Below, in pieces: positions 1 to 9,538 of a stretch of 35,689 nucleotides of DNA. Below the pieces are notes generated by a model. It was not told where the DNA came from, did not search any database, and was given only the letters and a program-made list of their open reading frames with translations. The stretch spans positions 1-35,689 of the forward strand of contig CAIXED010000009.1 of assembly GCA_903918375.1 (NCBI GenBank), written 5' to 3'. Numbering within the stretch: the first letter of the stretch is position 1; each line of letters begins with the position of its first letter. The DNA is from an uncultured Pseudomonadota bacterium. Its GTDB lineage: Bacteria; Pseudomonadota; Gammaproteobacteria; Methylococcales; Methylomonadaceae. Position numbers and translations under genes: made by a program.

Positions 1-3000
1 TCAAGCCTTAGTGATCGACACCCAAGGCATCGATCCGGTCAATCCTGATCCGAACGGCAACGCTAGCTTAGCGATCACAGCGATTACCGAAGACACCGGT
101 TCCAGCTCGACTGACTTTGTCACCAACGATACCGCCTTATTCGTCAGCGGTACCGTGACTAACTTTGTCAGCACCGGTGCAGCAGCGGGCGACACCATCC
201 GTGTGCAAATCGTCAACAGCAGCAATGCGGTAGTGGCGGTGGAATATGTGACGCCGGTTAATGGCCGTTGGACGTTGAGCCGTGAAACCAGCGCTTTAGC
301 CGATGGTAATTACACCATTAAAGCGGCGATTGTTGATAAAGCCGGTAACATCGTCAAAGCAGCGGCGAATCAAGCCTTAGTGATCGACACCCAAGGCATC
401 GATCCGGTCAATCCTGATCCGAACGGCAATGCCAGCTTAGCGATCACCGCGATTACTGAAGACACTGGTTCTAGCTCGACTGACTTTGTCACCAACGATA
501 CTGCGTTATTAGTCAGCGGTACCGTGCAAGGCTTTGTGAGCACCGGCGCGGCCGCGGGTGACTCGATACGGGTGACAATTTTTGACAGCAATAATAAAGA
601 AGTGGCCAAAGAATATGTCAAACCGGTATTTGTAACAGAGGTCAATGGTATTTGGTCTTTAAGCAAGGAAACTGTCGCCTTGGCTGATGGCAACTACACC
701 ATTAAAGCGGCGATTGTCGATAAAGCCGGTAACATCGTCAAAGCGGCAGCGGATCAAACGCTGGTGATTGATACCCAAGGGGTTGATCCGCTGAAGCCCG
801 ATCCAAATGCTAACGCCAGCTTAGCAATTACGGCGATTACCGAAGATACCGGCTCAAGCTCATCTGACTTTGTGACTAACGATACTGCTATCTTGGTGAG
901 TGGTACCGTGCAAGGCTTTGTTAGCACCGGTTTGGCAACGGGTGACACGATTCGGGTGACGATAGTTGACAGTAATAACAGAGAAGTCGCTAAAGAATAT
1001 GTCACGCCTGTAAATGGCATTTGGACCCTCAGCAAAGAAACTTCTATTTTGGCGGATGGTAATTACACGATTAAAGCAGCGATTGTCGATAAAGCCGGCA
1101 ACATCGTCAAAGCGGGTGCGAATCAAACATTGGTGATTGACACCCAAGGGATTGATCCGGTGAAGCCGGATCCAAACGAGAAAGCGACTTTGGCTATCAC
1201 CAAGATCACCGAAGATACCGGCTCAAGCGCGTCTGACTTTGTGACTAACGATACTGCCATCTTGGTGAGTGGTACCGTGCAAGGCTTTGTTGGGACCGGT
1301 TTGGCGACGGGTGACACGATTCGAGTGACGATAGTTGACAGTAATAACAAGGAAGTCGCTAAAGAATATGTCACGCCTGTAAATGGCATTTGGACACTGA
1401 GCAAAGAAACTTTTATTTTGGCGGATGGTAATTACATCATCAAAGCCGCGATTGTTGATAAAGCCGGTAATCTGGTCAAAGCGGCAACGGATCAAGCGCT
1501 AGTGATTGATACGAAAGGTATTGATCCGGTGAAGCCCGATCCAAATGAGAAAGCGACTTTGGCTATCACCAAAATCACCGAGGATACCGGTTCAAGCGCG
1601 TCTGACTTTGTAACTAACGATACCGCCATCTTGGTAAGTGGTACCGTGCAAGGCTTTGTTAGCACCGGTTTGGCAACGGGTGACACGATTCGGGTGACGA
1701 TAGTTGACAGTAACAATAAAGAAGTTGCTAAAGAATATGTCACGCCTGTAAATGGCATTTGGACACTGAGCAAAGAAACTTCTATTTTGGCGGATGGTAA
1801 TTACATCATCAAAGCCGCGATTGTTGATAAAGCCGGTAATCTGGTCAAAGCGGCAACCGATCAAGCTTTGGTGATTGATACGAAAGGTATTGATCCGGTG
1901 AAGCCCGATCCAAATGCCAACGCCAGCTTAGCAATTACCGCGATTACCGAAGACACAGGCTCAAGCTCGACTGACTTTATCACTAGCGATACTGCCTTGT
2001 TAGTCAGTGGCACGGTGACTAACTTTGTCAGCACTGGTGCGGCCGCGGGTGACACCATCCGTGTGCAGATCGTCAATAGCAGCAATGTAGTAGTGGCGGT
2101 TGAATACGTGACGCCAGTTAATGGTAAATGGACGTTGAGTAAAGAAACCAGTGCTTTAGTCGATGGTAGCTACACCATAAAAGCGGCGATTGTCGATAAA
2201 GCGGGTAACCTAGTCAAAGCCGCTGCCGATCATGCCTTAGTAATTGATACCAAAGGCATTGATCCGGTCACTCCTGATCCAAACGAGAAAGCGACTATCG
2301 CGACGACATCAATTACTCAGGATACTGGGGTTAGTTCTAATGACTTTATTACTAGTGATAACGCGATCTTGGTTAGCGGTAGCGTGCAAGGCTTTGTCAA
2401 TACTGGTGTTGCAATAGGCGATAAAGTTAGAGTCAGTATTGTTGATGTAATGGGTAAAAAAGTTGCTGAAGAGTATGTAACACCTGTAAATGGTGTTTGG
2501 ACGCTGAGCAAAGAAACTGCTGTTTTAGCGGATGGAAACTACACCATTAATGCAGCGATTGTTGATAAAGCCGGCAATATTATTAAAGCTGCGACCAATC
2601 AAAAACTGGTTATTGATACGCAAAAAATTCCTACACCTACTATTGCTGCCGATATGACTGCAGCAACGGATACTGGTGTTAGTAATACTGACAACATCAC
2701 TGCGAGAACCACGCCAACATTCAGTTTGGGAGTACTGCCTGCTGATGCCGTTAATGTGAAAATAGTCATTGATAATGTTCTGGTTAATGCCGCTATATCA
2801 AAAGACGCTAATGGCAATACTTTAGTGATACCAACTTCAGTAATTAAGGATGGGGTTCATACTATTGCTTATAAATTAGTCGATACTGCTGGCAATATTA
2901 GTGATTTAAGTCCAGCTCTGACATTCACTGTAGACACGGTTGCCCCGACGATTGCGATTACTAGCGATAAAACCAAATTGGTCTACGATCCAACCACGTC

Positions 3001-5062
3001 ATCTGTCCAAACTGCAAAGATAACCTTCACCCTTAGTGAAGTATCAAGGAATTTTGTTTGGGATGGTACGGACGGTGATATTGCTGTAAGTGGTGGTGAT
3101 TTAAGTGAGCTGACGCAAAGTAGCACCGACCCCAAAGTCTACACAGCGATTTTTACACCATATGCCAACAGTACGATCAATGGTGTGATTAGCGTTGCTA
3201 GTAAAAAGTTTACTGATCTAGCTGGTAATGTTAATGCTGATGGTGCTGATGCTAATAACAACGTCACTATGCAGACCAACACCTATCCAGATACGACTGC
3301 GCCTACGCTTAATATCACGTTGGATAAAAGTACGCTGAAGATGGGGGCAACCGGTTTGGTGACGTTCACCTTTAGTGAAAGAGTGCTTAATTTTGATTCG
3401 GCAGACATTAGTATTGCTGGTGCACAAGGCACTATTAGTGCGCCAGTGCAATCCACCACAGACCCCAAAGTTTGGACAGCGATATTTACACCGACCAATA
3501 ATATTGAAGATACAAGCAATATTATTAGTGTTGCTAATAATAGCTATACGGATTTGTCATATAACAATGGGGTTGGCAATAGTAGCGCTAACTTTGTAAT
3601 TGATACCAAGGCACCTACTGTCGCTGTCAGTATGTCAAACACTAATCTTGCTAATGGTCAGACATCCACGGTGACATTCAAGTTTTCTGAAGCTATTGAC
3701 GCTACTAGTTTTACTGCTTCGGATATTTCGGTAACACACGGTGCTTTGTCGGGTTTGAGACAAGTTAACGCTACCCAATGGACAGCGACCTATACTCCAG
3801 TATCCAATACCAATACCACTAGCGATCATATTACTGTGGCTAACCTCAGTTACACCGATGTTGCTGGAAATAATGGTACAGGTGGTCAATCGACTTTCAA
3901 CGTTGATACCCGTTTTAGTCAAGATGCTGCTGGTTGGGGGCTTGGGTCGAGCGGATCATGGTCAAATGGTTCCGGTGTAACGACTAATTTTACTATGTAC
4001 ATTACGTTCAACAGTGCTTTAGTCGGTGCTAGAGTTGTTATCTACCAAAATAATAATGTATTTACTAGTTTTACAGTTGATGGCAGCACTAATAACTATA
4101 GCTGGGGGGATTTATCTACTAGCAGTTATTCCGGTTTCTACCGTGCTGATATGACCTACCAAGGCCAAACTATCACTATGAAAGGTATGCTAAGAGCCAG
4201 TACCCAAGGCATCGAATCTGGTTTTTCTACTATTAGTCCGTTAGTTTTGGATTTGAATGGTGATGGTGTCCAAACGGTTGCATCGACTGAAGGTGTGGAG
4301 TTCGACTTGCAAGGTGCAGGGTTTAATCAGTCGGTAGGCTGGGTTGATAAGCATGATGGTTTACTGGCTTTGGACTTAAATGGTGATGGTCAAATTAATA
4401 ATGGATTGGAGTTGTTTGGTAATAACACCAAACTGTTGAATGGCGGTAAGGCTCAAGACGGTTGGCAAGCGCTGTCGCAATACGACAGTAATAATGACGG
4501 CAAGATTGATAGTGCTGATGCTGTATTTGGCAAACTGAAGGTTTGGGTAGATGCCAATAGTGATGGGGTGACTGAAGCAGGCGAGTTAAGCACTTTAGCG
4601 GACCAACATATCGCTAGCATTAACCTTAATCCCGATAATTCCAATGTTAAGCAAAATGGTAACTTGTTGGTAGGCTCTGCGTCTTATACAAATACTGATG
4701 GCGCTACTCATCAGGTAGTTGATGCTTGGTTCAAAGTTGAGCTTGATAACACCATTGACTTGTCCAAAGTAGCTGATGCTGATAAGCCAACTCGGATTGA
4801 TATGTCCGCTGATGCTTCAGCTAACACCGTTAAGTTAACTTTGAATGATGTCTTGGCAGTGCCCACTACCGATGGTGTTCACCAGTTGATATTGAAGGGT
4901 GATGCCAATGATAGTGCTGATGTCAACTTAGTTGATTGGGCGAGCAAAGGGGCTTCGGTCATTGATAATGGTCACACCTATGCAGTCTATGATGCTGTTA
5001 ATGGTGCGGCTGCACAATTACTGATTGATCAAGCTATGCTGAATGCTGGTCATGTAAGTTGA
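1..5062 (+). CDS. Giant repeat adhesin, probable type I secretion substrate (5' end missing)
   Basis: The reading frame is already open at the left edge (the first codons read Q-A-L-V-I-D, as in the internal repeats), so the true start lies outside the window. In order it shows seven ~123-residue Ig-like repeats (11-2608), then further bacterial Ig-like domains marked by VDTVAPTI, DTTAPTLNI and DTKAPTVAV (about 2609-3915). Next is a ~100-residue unassigned segment, then a C-terminal module starting SPLVLDLNGDG near 4235. That module has EF-hand or dockerin-like loops (DLNGDGQI, DSNNDGKID, DANSDG). The last ~70 residues (LILKGDAND, then hydrophobic and Asp-rich sequence) resemble the C-termini of BapA-like adhesins exported by type I secretion. 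No RTX nonapeptide array is seen. The likely role is surface attachment or biofilm formation. No type I secretion genes lie within view. The adhesin assignment is secure at the architecture level; ligand and secretion route are inferred. Confidence 0.85.
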   Translation, partial: QALVIDTQGIDPVNPDPNGNASLAITAITEDTGSSSTDFVTNDTALFVSGTVTNFVSTGAAAGDTIRVQIVNSSNAVVAVEYVTPVNGRWTLSRETSALADGNYTIKAAIVDKAGNIVKAAANQALVIDTQGIDPVNPDPNGNASLAITAITEDTGSSSTDFVTNDTALLVSGTVQGFVSTGAAAGDSIRVTIFDSNNKEVAKEYVKPVFVTEVNGIWSLSKETVALADGNYTIKAAIVDKAGNIVKAAADQTLVIDTQGVDPLKPDPNANASLAITAITEDTGSSSSDFVTNDTAILVSGTVQGFVSTGLATGDTIRVTIVDSNNREVAKEYVTPVNGIWTLSKETSILADGNYTIKAAIVDKAGNIVKAGANQTLVIDTQGIDPVKPDPNEKATLAITKITEDTGSSASDFVTNDTAILVSGTVQGFVGTGLATGDTIRVTIVDSNNKEVAKEYVTPVNGIWTLSKETFILADGNYIIKAAIVDKAGNLVKAATDQALVIDTKGIDPVKPDPNEKATLAITKITEDTGSSASDFVTNDTAILVSGTVQGFVSTGLATGDTIRVTIVDSNNKEVAKEYVTPVNGIWTLSKETSILADGNYIIKAAIVDKAGNLVKAATDQALVIDTKGIDPVKPDPNANASLAITAITEDTGSSSTDFITSDTALLVSGTVTNFVSTGAAAGDTIRVQIVNSSNVVVAVEYVTPVNGKWTLSKETSALVDGSYTIKAAIVDKAGNLVKAAADHALVIDTKGIDPVTPDPNEKATIATTSITQDTGVSSNDFITSDNAILVSGSVQGFVNTGVAIGDKVRVSIVDVMGKKVAEEYVTPVNGVWTLSKETAVLADGNYTINAAIVDKAGNIIKAATNQKLVIDTQKIPTPTIAADMTAATDTGVSNTDNITARTTPTFSLGVLPADAVNVKIVIDNVLVNAAISKDANGNTLVIPTSVIKDGVHTIAYKLVDTAGNISDLSPALTFTVDTVAPTIAITSDKTKLVYDPTTSSVQTAKITFTLSEVSRNFVWDGTDGDIAVSGGDLSELTQSSTDPKVYTAIFTPYANSTINGVISVASKKFTDLAGNVNADGADANNNVTMQTNTYPDTTAPTLNITLDKSTLKMGATGLVTFTFSERVLNFDSADISIAGAQGTISAPVQSTTDPKVWTAIFTPTNNIEDTSNIISVANNSYTDLSYNNGVGNSSANFVIDTKAPTVAVSMSNTNLANGQTSTVTFKFSEAIDATSFTASDISVTHGALSGLRQVNATQWTATYTPVSNTNTTSDHITVANLSYTDVAGNNGTGGQSTFNVDTRFSQDAAGWGLGSSGSWSNGSGVTTNFTMYITFNSALVGARVVIYQNNNVFTSFTVDGSTNNYSWGDLSTSSYSGFYRADMTYQGQTITMKGMLRASTQGIESGFSTISPLVLDLNGDGVQTVASTEGVEFDLQGAGFNQSVGWVDKHDGLLALDLNGDGQINNGLELFGNNTKLLNGGKAQDGWQALSQYDSNNDGKIDSADAVFGKLKVWVDANSDGVTEAGELSTLADQHIASINLNPDNSNVKQNGNLLVGSASYTNTDGATHQVVDAWFKVELDNTIDLSKVADADKPTRIDMSADASANTVKLTLNDVLAVPTTDGVHQLILKGDANDSADVNLVDWASKGASVIDNGHTYAVYDAVNGAAAQLLIDQAMLNAGHVS
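11..2608 (+). repeat. Seven tandem Ig-like repeats, 369-bp period
   Basis: Unit boundaries fall at 11, 380, 764, 1133, 1502, 1871 and 2240, ending at 2608. Six units are exactly 369 bp (123 codons). The second is 384 bp because of five extra codons near 630-645 (KPVFVTEVNG where other units have TPVNG). Units 4 and 5 are nearly identical at DNA level. Units 1 and 6 share a different central subtype (TNFV...VQIVNSSN) from units 3-5 (QGFV...VTIVDSNN). Unit 7 is the most diverged. The array starts outside the window, so the copy number is a minimum. Confidence 0.95.
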
Positions 5063-5465
5063 GGGAATAAATCATGTAATCATCATCTGTGAATGCATGA
5101 GTCTGTTGTAAAAATTACTTTGCTCTGGCCTGCGTGTTGCGTGGGTCGGAGCATAGTCTTAAAAAATCCATATCTAAATCAATTTCTTATTCGATTTCAT
5201 TTACGAATCACTTCCAATTCCATCGCCTGTCAATCTAGGCTTGCAATCATTTACATCTCTTACAAAAAATTCTCGGTAATTGATTTTTATGAGCTTGTAA
5301 AAACAGTTAACGAGAATTTTTTGTTAATTAATGTTAATTATTTAATATTATTTAACATTTAATCGTATTTTGATATGTTTATCTAAAAATATCGTTTTTA
5401 TTTGTAATCATTCTGTAATATTTTATTCGTAAAATAACTAATAATCTTATATCACTTTGTTTTTT
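5063..5465. promoter_or_regulatory. AT-rich intergenic region upstream of the T6SS operon
   Basis: About 400 bases without a convincing gene separate the adhesin from tssA. The right half is strongly AT-rich. Two GTTAATTA direct copies (5323-5330 and 5333-5340) overlap an 8-bp inverted repeat, AATGTTAA at 5330-5337 and TTAACATT at 5352-5359. Such a site could bind a regulator, and the T6SS promoter presumably lies here because every downstream gene is closely packed. I could not identify a convincing -35/-10 pair, a sigma-54 site or a terminator for the adhesin. Confidence 0.35.
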
Positions 5466-6380
5466 ATGAATCCTGAGCTTAAGTTGGTGTTTTATTCTGA
5501 GAATAAAGAGTTTTCAGATATTGAGTTTACTGAGGATTTTCAGAGAATAGATAGCATGATTAGTGCTTATGATTCTCAAGGTGAAGGTCCATTAAGAAAA
5601 GGCGAGCAACCTTTTCAATGGAGTGTGGTTGAAACTGTTTCGCGTCATTTGCTAAGCACTTCACCTGATTTGCGAGTTGCTATTTGGTTTTTGCGAGCAA
5701 GCCTTGTACAGCAGGGTTTGCAAGGGCTTGTTGAAGGGATTTCTATTATCACTGAAATCATGCTTTTGCCTAAAAATCGTATCTTCCCAGCGGCAATGGA
5801 TGATGAATCGCCTAGAGAAATTCATGCTATTTCATTAGCTTGGCTTGCCGGTCAGCAATTTATATTTGGATTGCGAGCGGCATTGATTGATAAAAATGCG
5901 ACATATACTGTGGCTGATTTAATTGATTCGCCAGAGGTTTCTGCGTCTTTAAAAAATGCAAAAGATATAGTTAATAGCATAAATATATCAATTGATAATT
6001 TGTCTAAAATTGCTGAGGCACTGGCTGAGGATGATAACTATCTGGATTATGATTTTAACCAAGTAATAGATGTTTTATCTAAAGCAGTTTTGAGTTTTGG
6101 TAATAGTTTAAATAAATCGGTTAAAACGGCAGTTATATCGCAAGGAACTGAAAACATTGTCGAATTTGATAATAAAGTGCCGACCTCCAGAGAAGAAATG
6201 TCTCAACTTTTAGATCTAATTATTGATTATTTCAAAAACCATGAACCCAGTCATCCCGCTCCGATTCTATTAAATCGAGTACAGCGAATGATGGGGGCTA
6301 ATTTTGAAGAAATTATGGCCGAGCTTTACCCCGAGGCCAGTAGCTTAATCGCACGTATTGATAAACCTCAGGCATCTTGA
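5466..6380 (+). CDS. tssA: T6SS cap/priming protein TssA
   Basis: This is a 304-residue protein of the TssA (ImpA_N) family, which in T6SS recruits and caps the growing sheath-tube at the baseplate. The N-terminal ~140 residues carry the ImpA_N signature (GEGPLRKGEQPFQWSVV, then DLRVAIWFLRASLVQQG and MLLPKNRIFPA). The short C-terminal domain ends with HEPSHPAPILLNRV and FEEIMAEL, as in short-form TssA. An in-frame TTG lies three codons upstream, but ATG at 5466 is the better start because it gives a normal TssA N-terminus. No clear ribosome-binding site is seen. It is the first gene of the T6SS operon, 28 bases before tssB. The gene is noticeably more AT-rich than the genes that follow. Confidence 0.9.
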   Translation: MNPELKLVFYSENKEFSDIEFTEDFQRIDSMISAYDSQGEGPLRKGEQPFQWSVVETVSRHLLSTSPDLRVAIWFLRASLVQQGLQGLVEGISIITEIMLLPKNRIFPAAMDDESPREIHAISLAWLAGQQFIFGLRAALIDKNATYTVADLIDSPEVSASLKNAKDIVNSINISIDNLSKIAEALAEDDNYLDYDFNQVIDVLSKAVLSFGNSLNKSVKTAVISQGTENIVEFDNKVPTSREEMSQLLDLIIDYFKNHEPSHPAPILLNRVQRMMGANFEEIMAELYPEASSLIARIDKPQAS

Positions 6381-6408
6381 TTGCCGCTTACTAAAAAGGA
6401 AGATAAAC

Positions 6409-6948
6409 ATGTCTCGTCAAAATGACGCACAAAAATTTATCGGTGAGAGTCGTGCTCCCCGGGTTCAAATCGAGTATGACGTTGAGTTATACGGTTCGCA
6501 GAAAAAAGTCGAATTGCCTTTCGTAGCAGGGGTTTTGGCTGATTTATCTGGCGATAACACCGAAGTGTTGGGAGCGGTTGAAGATCGTCGTTTCGTTGAA
6601 ATTGATGTTGAAAATTTTGATGAACGGATGGCTAGCATCGCACCGTCTTTAAGTTTTTTTGTTCCTAATCAGCTTGAAACCGGTGATGACACACTGATTG
6701 ACGTCAATTTGACTTTCGATTCAATGGAGTCATTTGAACCCGCGCAAATTGCCAAACGGATTCCAGAGTTAGCGGTTTTGCTAGAAGCAAGAAGCCAATT
6801 AAAAGAGTTGATTACCTATATGGATGGTAAAGCGGCTGCCGAAGACATTATCGAAGAGCTGTTGAAAAGACAAAGTGGCGGTGCTGTAAGTCAGCCAGCC
6901 CCAGAACCTATCAATGAAGCCGATCATCAAGAAGGTATTGCAGAATGA
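6409..6948 (+). CDS. tssB: T6SS contractile sheath small subunit TssB (VipA)
   Basis: This 179-residue protein is the small subunit of the contractile sheath that propels the Hcp tube. Family hallmarks are RAPRVQIEYDVE near the N-terminus, the LPFVAGVLADLSG segment, RRFVEIDVENFDERM, and a C-terminal helix with LKELITYMDGK that pairs with TssC and contacts ClpV. The frame is open upstream to 6358, but ATG at 6409 is chosen because AAGGA sits at 6396-6400 and the family begins with MSRQNDAQKF-like sequence. The C-terminal tail after the GGA stretch is Pro/Glu-rich and probably disordered. Its stop overlaps the tssC start (ATGA), which suggests coupled translation of the two sheath partners. Confidence 0.96.
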   Translation: MSRQNDAQKFIGESRAPRVQIEYDVELYGSQKKVELPFVAGVLADLSGDNTEVLGAVEDRRFVEIDVENFDERMASIAPSLSFFVPNQLETGDDTLIDVNLTFDSMESFEPAQIAKRIPELAVLLEARSQLKELITYMDGKAAAEDIIEELLKRQSGGAVSQPAPEPINEADHQEGIAE

Positions 6949-8462
6949 GTGCCAATCTACAACAACAAGTGGCGGCAACGCCGGTTGTCAACGTTTTTGA
7001 AGACACACAAGACAACGAGCTTAAAGACATTCTCCAACGCTCATTCCGTCCACGTACCAACGAGGCGGCAGATGCAGTCCAAACCGCCGTTTCAACCTTG
7101 CTCAATTACTCCAGAAAAAGCAAGGTGGTGGTCCATGAAGACGTGGTTCAAACCATTGAGCAAATGGTGGCGGAATTGGATAGAAAGATTTCGCAGCAAT
7201 TGACGGTGGTAATGCATAACCCCAGATTCCAAAAATTAGAGGGTTCTTGGCGCGGTTTGTATTATTTGGTAAGCAATACCGACTCTAATGCCAATCTTAA
7301 AATTCGCATGTTGAATATTTCAAAAGGTGAATTAAGTAAGACTTTGCGTCGTTACAAAGGCATCGTTTGGGATCAAAGTCCGATTTTCAAAAAAATCTAC
7401 GAGCAAGAATACGGTCAATTCGGTGGCGAACCTTATGGTTGTTTAATCGGTGATTATGAATTCGACCACAGCATGCAAGACGTCGCCTTGTTAACGGAAA
7501 TGTCGAAAATTGCTGCTGCTGCTCATACACCATTTATCGCGGCTGCCGCGCCTAGCGTGTTGCAAATGGATAGCTGGACTGAATTAGCCAATCCTCGTGA
7601 ATTATCGAAAATTTTTACCGCAGCTGAATACGGCTCATGGCGCCGTCTGCGCGAAAGTAATGATTCGCGTTATGTGGCTTTGACCATGCCAAGATTTTTA
7701 GCCCGTGTTCCTTACGGTGCAAAAACCCACACGGTTGAAGAGTTTGGTTTTGAAGAGTTGGTCGATCACAATCGTTCGGAAGATTTTTGCTGGGCAAATT
7801 CAGCCTATGCAATGGGAGCTAATATTACCCGTGCCTTCCGTCATTACGGCTGGTGTACCAAAATTCGCGGTGTCGAATCGGGTGGCGCAGTAGAGGTTTT
7901 ACCTAAATTCGTCTTGCCAACAGGCCGTGGCGAAGATGAATTGCATTGCCCAACTGAAACAGCGATTTCAGATCGTCGTGAACACGAATTATCCGAAGCC
8001 GGTTTTATGCCATTGGTTTATCGCAAAAACTCCGATATGGCTGCATTTATTGGCGCTAAAACTTTGCATAAGCCAGCGGTTTATGAAGATGACGATGCGA
8101 CTGCAAACGCCAACTTATCTTCACGCTTGCCTTATATCTTTGCTTCTTGTCGCTTTGCGCATTATTTGAAATGTATTGTTCGCGACAAGATTGGTTCATT
8201 CAAATCACGCGACGACACCCAGCGTTGGTTGAATGAATGGCTGATGAATTACGTTGATGGTGATCCAAGCATTTCCAGTGAAGCGACTAAATCCAGAAGA
8301 CCATTGTCTGCGGCCGAAGTTGTCGTGGATGAGATTCCTGAAAATCCTGGCTATTACCGCGCGCAATTCTTCTTGCGACCCCATTTCCAGTTGGAGGGTC
8401 TCACCGTGTCCCTTCGCTTAGTTTCTAAATTGCCGTCGGCTAAACAAGAGTCGTCGTCATAA
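6945..8462 (+). CDS. tssC: T6SS contractile sheath large subunit TssC (VipB)
   Basis: This 505-residue protein is the large sheath subunit. Typical landmarks are LQRSFRPRTNEAADAV, HNPRFQKLEGSWRGLYYLV, the GQFGGEPYGCLIGDYEFDH stretch, PFIAAAAPSVLQMDSW and the conserved RFLARVPYGA. The C-terminal domain carries LPYIFASCRFAHYLKCIVRDKIGS and ends with FFLRPHFQLEGLTVSLRLVSKLP. Length and motifs are normal for TssC1. Translation starts inside the tssB stop codon. A 76-base gap to hcp follows, the first sizeable gap in the operon, which would leave room for separate control of the abundant Hcp. No promoter is evident there. Confidence 0.97.
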   Translation: MSANLQQQVAATPVVNVFEDTQDNELKDILQRSFRPRTNEAADAVQTAVSTLLNYSRKSKVVVHEDVVQTIEQMVAELDRKISQQLTVVMHNPRFQKLEGSWRGLYYLVSNTDSNANLKIRMLNISKGELSKTLRRYKGIVWDQSPIFKKIYEQEYGQFGGEPYGCLIGDYEFDHSMQDVALLTEMSKIAAAAHTPFIAAAAPSVLQMDSWTELANPRELSKIFTAAEYGSWRRLRESNDSRYVALTMPRFLARVPYGAKTHTVEEFGFEELVDHNRSEDFCWANSAYAMGANITRAFRHYGWCTKIRGVESGGAVEVLPKFVLPTGRGEDELHCPTETAISDRREHELSEAGFMPLVYRKNSDMAAFIGAKTLHKPAVYEDDDATANANLSSRLPYIFASCRFAHYLKCIVRDKIGSFKSRDDTQRWLNEWLMNYVDGDPSISSEATKSRRPLSAAEVVVDEIPENPGYYRAQFFLRPHFQLEGLTVSLRLVSKLPSAKQESSS

Positions 8463-8538
8463 AGCCTAGAACACTCAGTTGGAAGATTTTAATTACACGG
8501 TTTTTCACAAAAATACTTTATTTGTTAAGGAGTAAAAA

Positions 8539-9063
8539 ATGGCAGTTGCATTAGTCGATTACTTTTTGAAAATCGATGGCGTTGAAGGTGAGTCGCCAGA
8601 TAGTCAATATCCAGGTTTGATTCAATTGCAAAGCTGGCAGTGGGCAGAAGAAAACTCTGGTCGCTGGGGTTTTGGTAGCGGTGGTGGTGCAGGTAAAGTC
8701 GAAATGAAAGATTTCGAATTCCGCATGGTTTCAAACAAAGCTTCACCAAAACTGTTTTTGATGTGCGCAACTGGCGAACACATTCCACAAGCTAAATTGA
8801 TTTGCAGAAAATCAGGCAAAGGCCAACAAGATTTTATGATTGTTAGCTTTAGCAACGGCTTGGTGTCTTCATTTAAAACTTTGGGAAATATGCAAAGTAC
8901 TTTCGGCACTGGTAGTGCTGATGTTGACAACGTGTTGCCAGTTGATGAAATCAAAATCAACTTTGCGCGTATCGAGATTGAATATCGTGAGCAACGCAAT
9001 GACGGCACAATGGGCGCAGTGATTAAAGCCGGCTACGACTTAAAACTGAATGCACCAGTCTAA
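8539..9063 (+). CDS. hcp: T6SS tube protein Hcp (TssD)
   Basis: This 174-residue protein forms the hexameric rings that stack into the inner tube and carry effectors. It has the Hcp start (MAVALVDYFLKIDGVEGES), the IQLQSWQWAEEN strand, a Gly-rich turn (GFGSGGGAG), the FEFRMVSNKASPKLFLMCATGEHI segment and the C-terminal strand KINFARIEIEYREQ. There is no C-terminal toxin extension, so it is a plain structural Hcp. A strong ribosome-binding site, TAAGGAG, lies about 8 bases before the ATG, consistent with high expression. It is followed after 31 bases by tssE. Confidence 0.97.
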   Translation: MAVALVDYFLKIDGVEGESPDSQYPGLIQLQSWQWAEENSGRWGFGSGGGAGKVEMKDFEFRMVSNKASPKLFLMCATGEHIPQAKLICRKSGKGQQDFMIVSFSNGLVSSFKTLGNMQSTFGTGSADVDNVLPVDEIKINFARIEIEYREQRNDGTMGAVIKAGYDLKLNAPV

Positions 9064-9094
9064 TAATAATTATTAGAAGCTAATCGAGTAAATC

Positions 9095-9523
9095 ATGGCG
9101 ACGCCACAGTTATTTTCCAAATTATCAACTAAGCATAAGCACGATACTACTCGCGATAGTATTGGCCGAGACTTGGTTTGGCTGATGAATTGTGCAATAC
9201 GTGGCGCTCGTCTTGATTTGCCCTCTGACAGCTTCATTGCGCGCTCAGTGTTCAATTATGGCAATCCTTCGCTGCAATTACTAGCCACCAGTCGTATCGA
9301 CCCTGATTATATTGCGTTGTATGTTCGCGATACCTTGGTCAAATTTGAGCCACGACTGATAGCTACTACGATTCGTGTGCAGTCCAGAATTGATACTGAC
9401 AGTGTGACGCGACAAGTTTTGTACTTTGATATTAACGGTGTCCTGAAAGCCGAAGGTACACCCTTATTTTTACGTTTAGCTTTGGACTATATGAGTGATT
9501 CATTTAGTCTTTATGAGCGATGA
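9095..9523 (+). CDS. tssE: T6SS baseplate protein TssE (gp25-like)
   Basis: This 142-residue protein belongs to the GPW/gp25 family, a baseplate wedge component that anchors the sheath. It shows RDSIGRDLVWLMNCAIR near the N-terminus, SVFNYGNPSL in the middle (the family's typical V-NYG motif), and the core LVKFEPRLIATTIRV with the conserved E-PR. The end has VLYFDINGVLKAEGTPLFLRL. Size is normal for TssE. It lies between hcp and tssF, its usual place. Fifteen bases separate it from tssF. Confidence 0.93.
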   Translation: MATPQLFSKLSTKHKHDTTRDSIGRDLVWLMNCAIRGARLDLPSDSFIARSVFNYGNPSLQLLATSRIDPDYIALYVRDTLVKFEPRLIATTIRVQSRIDTDSVTRQVLYFDINGVLKAEGTPLFLRLALDYMSDSFSLYER

Positions 9524-9538
9524 TCCTAGGTTAAGACC

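Noticed and set aside
1-2820. Several open frames on the minus strand opposite the adhesin repeats
   Set aside because: They recur with the 369-bp period, are simple shadows of the repeated coding sequence, have no ribosome-binding sites and encode nothing recognisable.
5093-5362. An 89-codon plus-strand frame after the adhesin
   Set aside because: AT-rich and low-complexity at its end, with no ribosome-binding site or domain; it overlaps the probable regulatory region of the T6SS operon.
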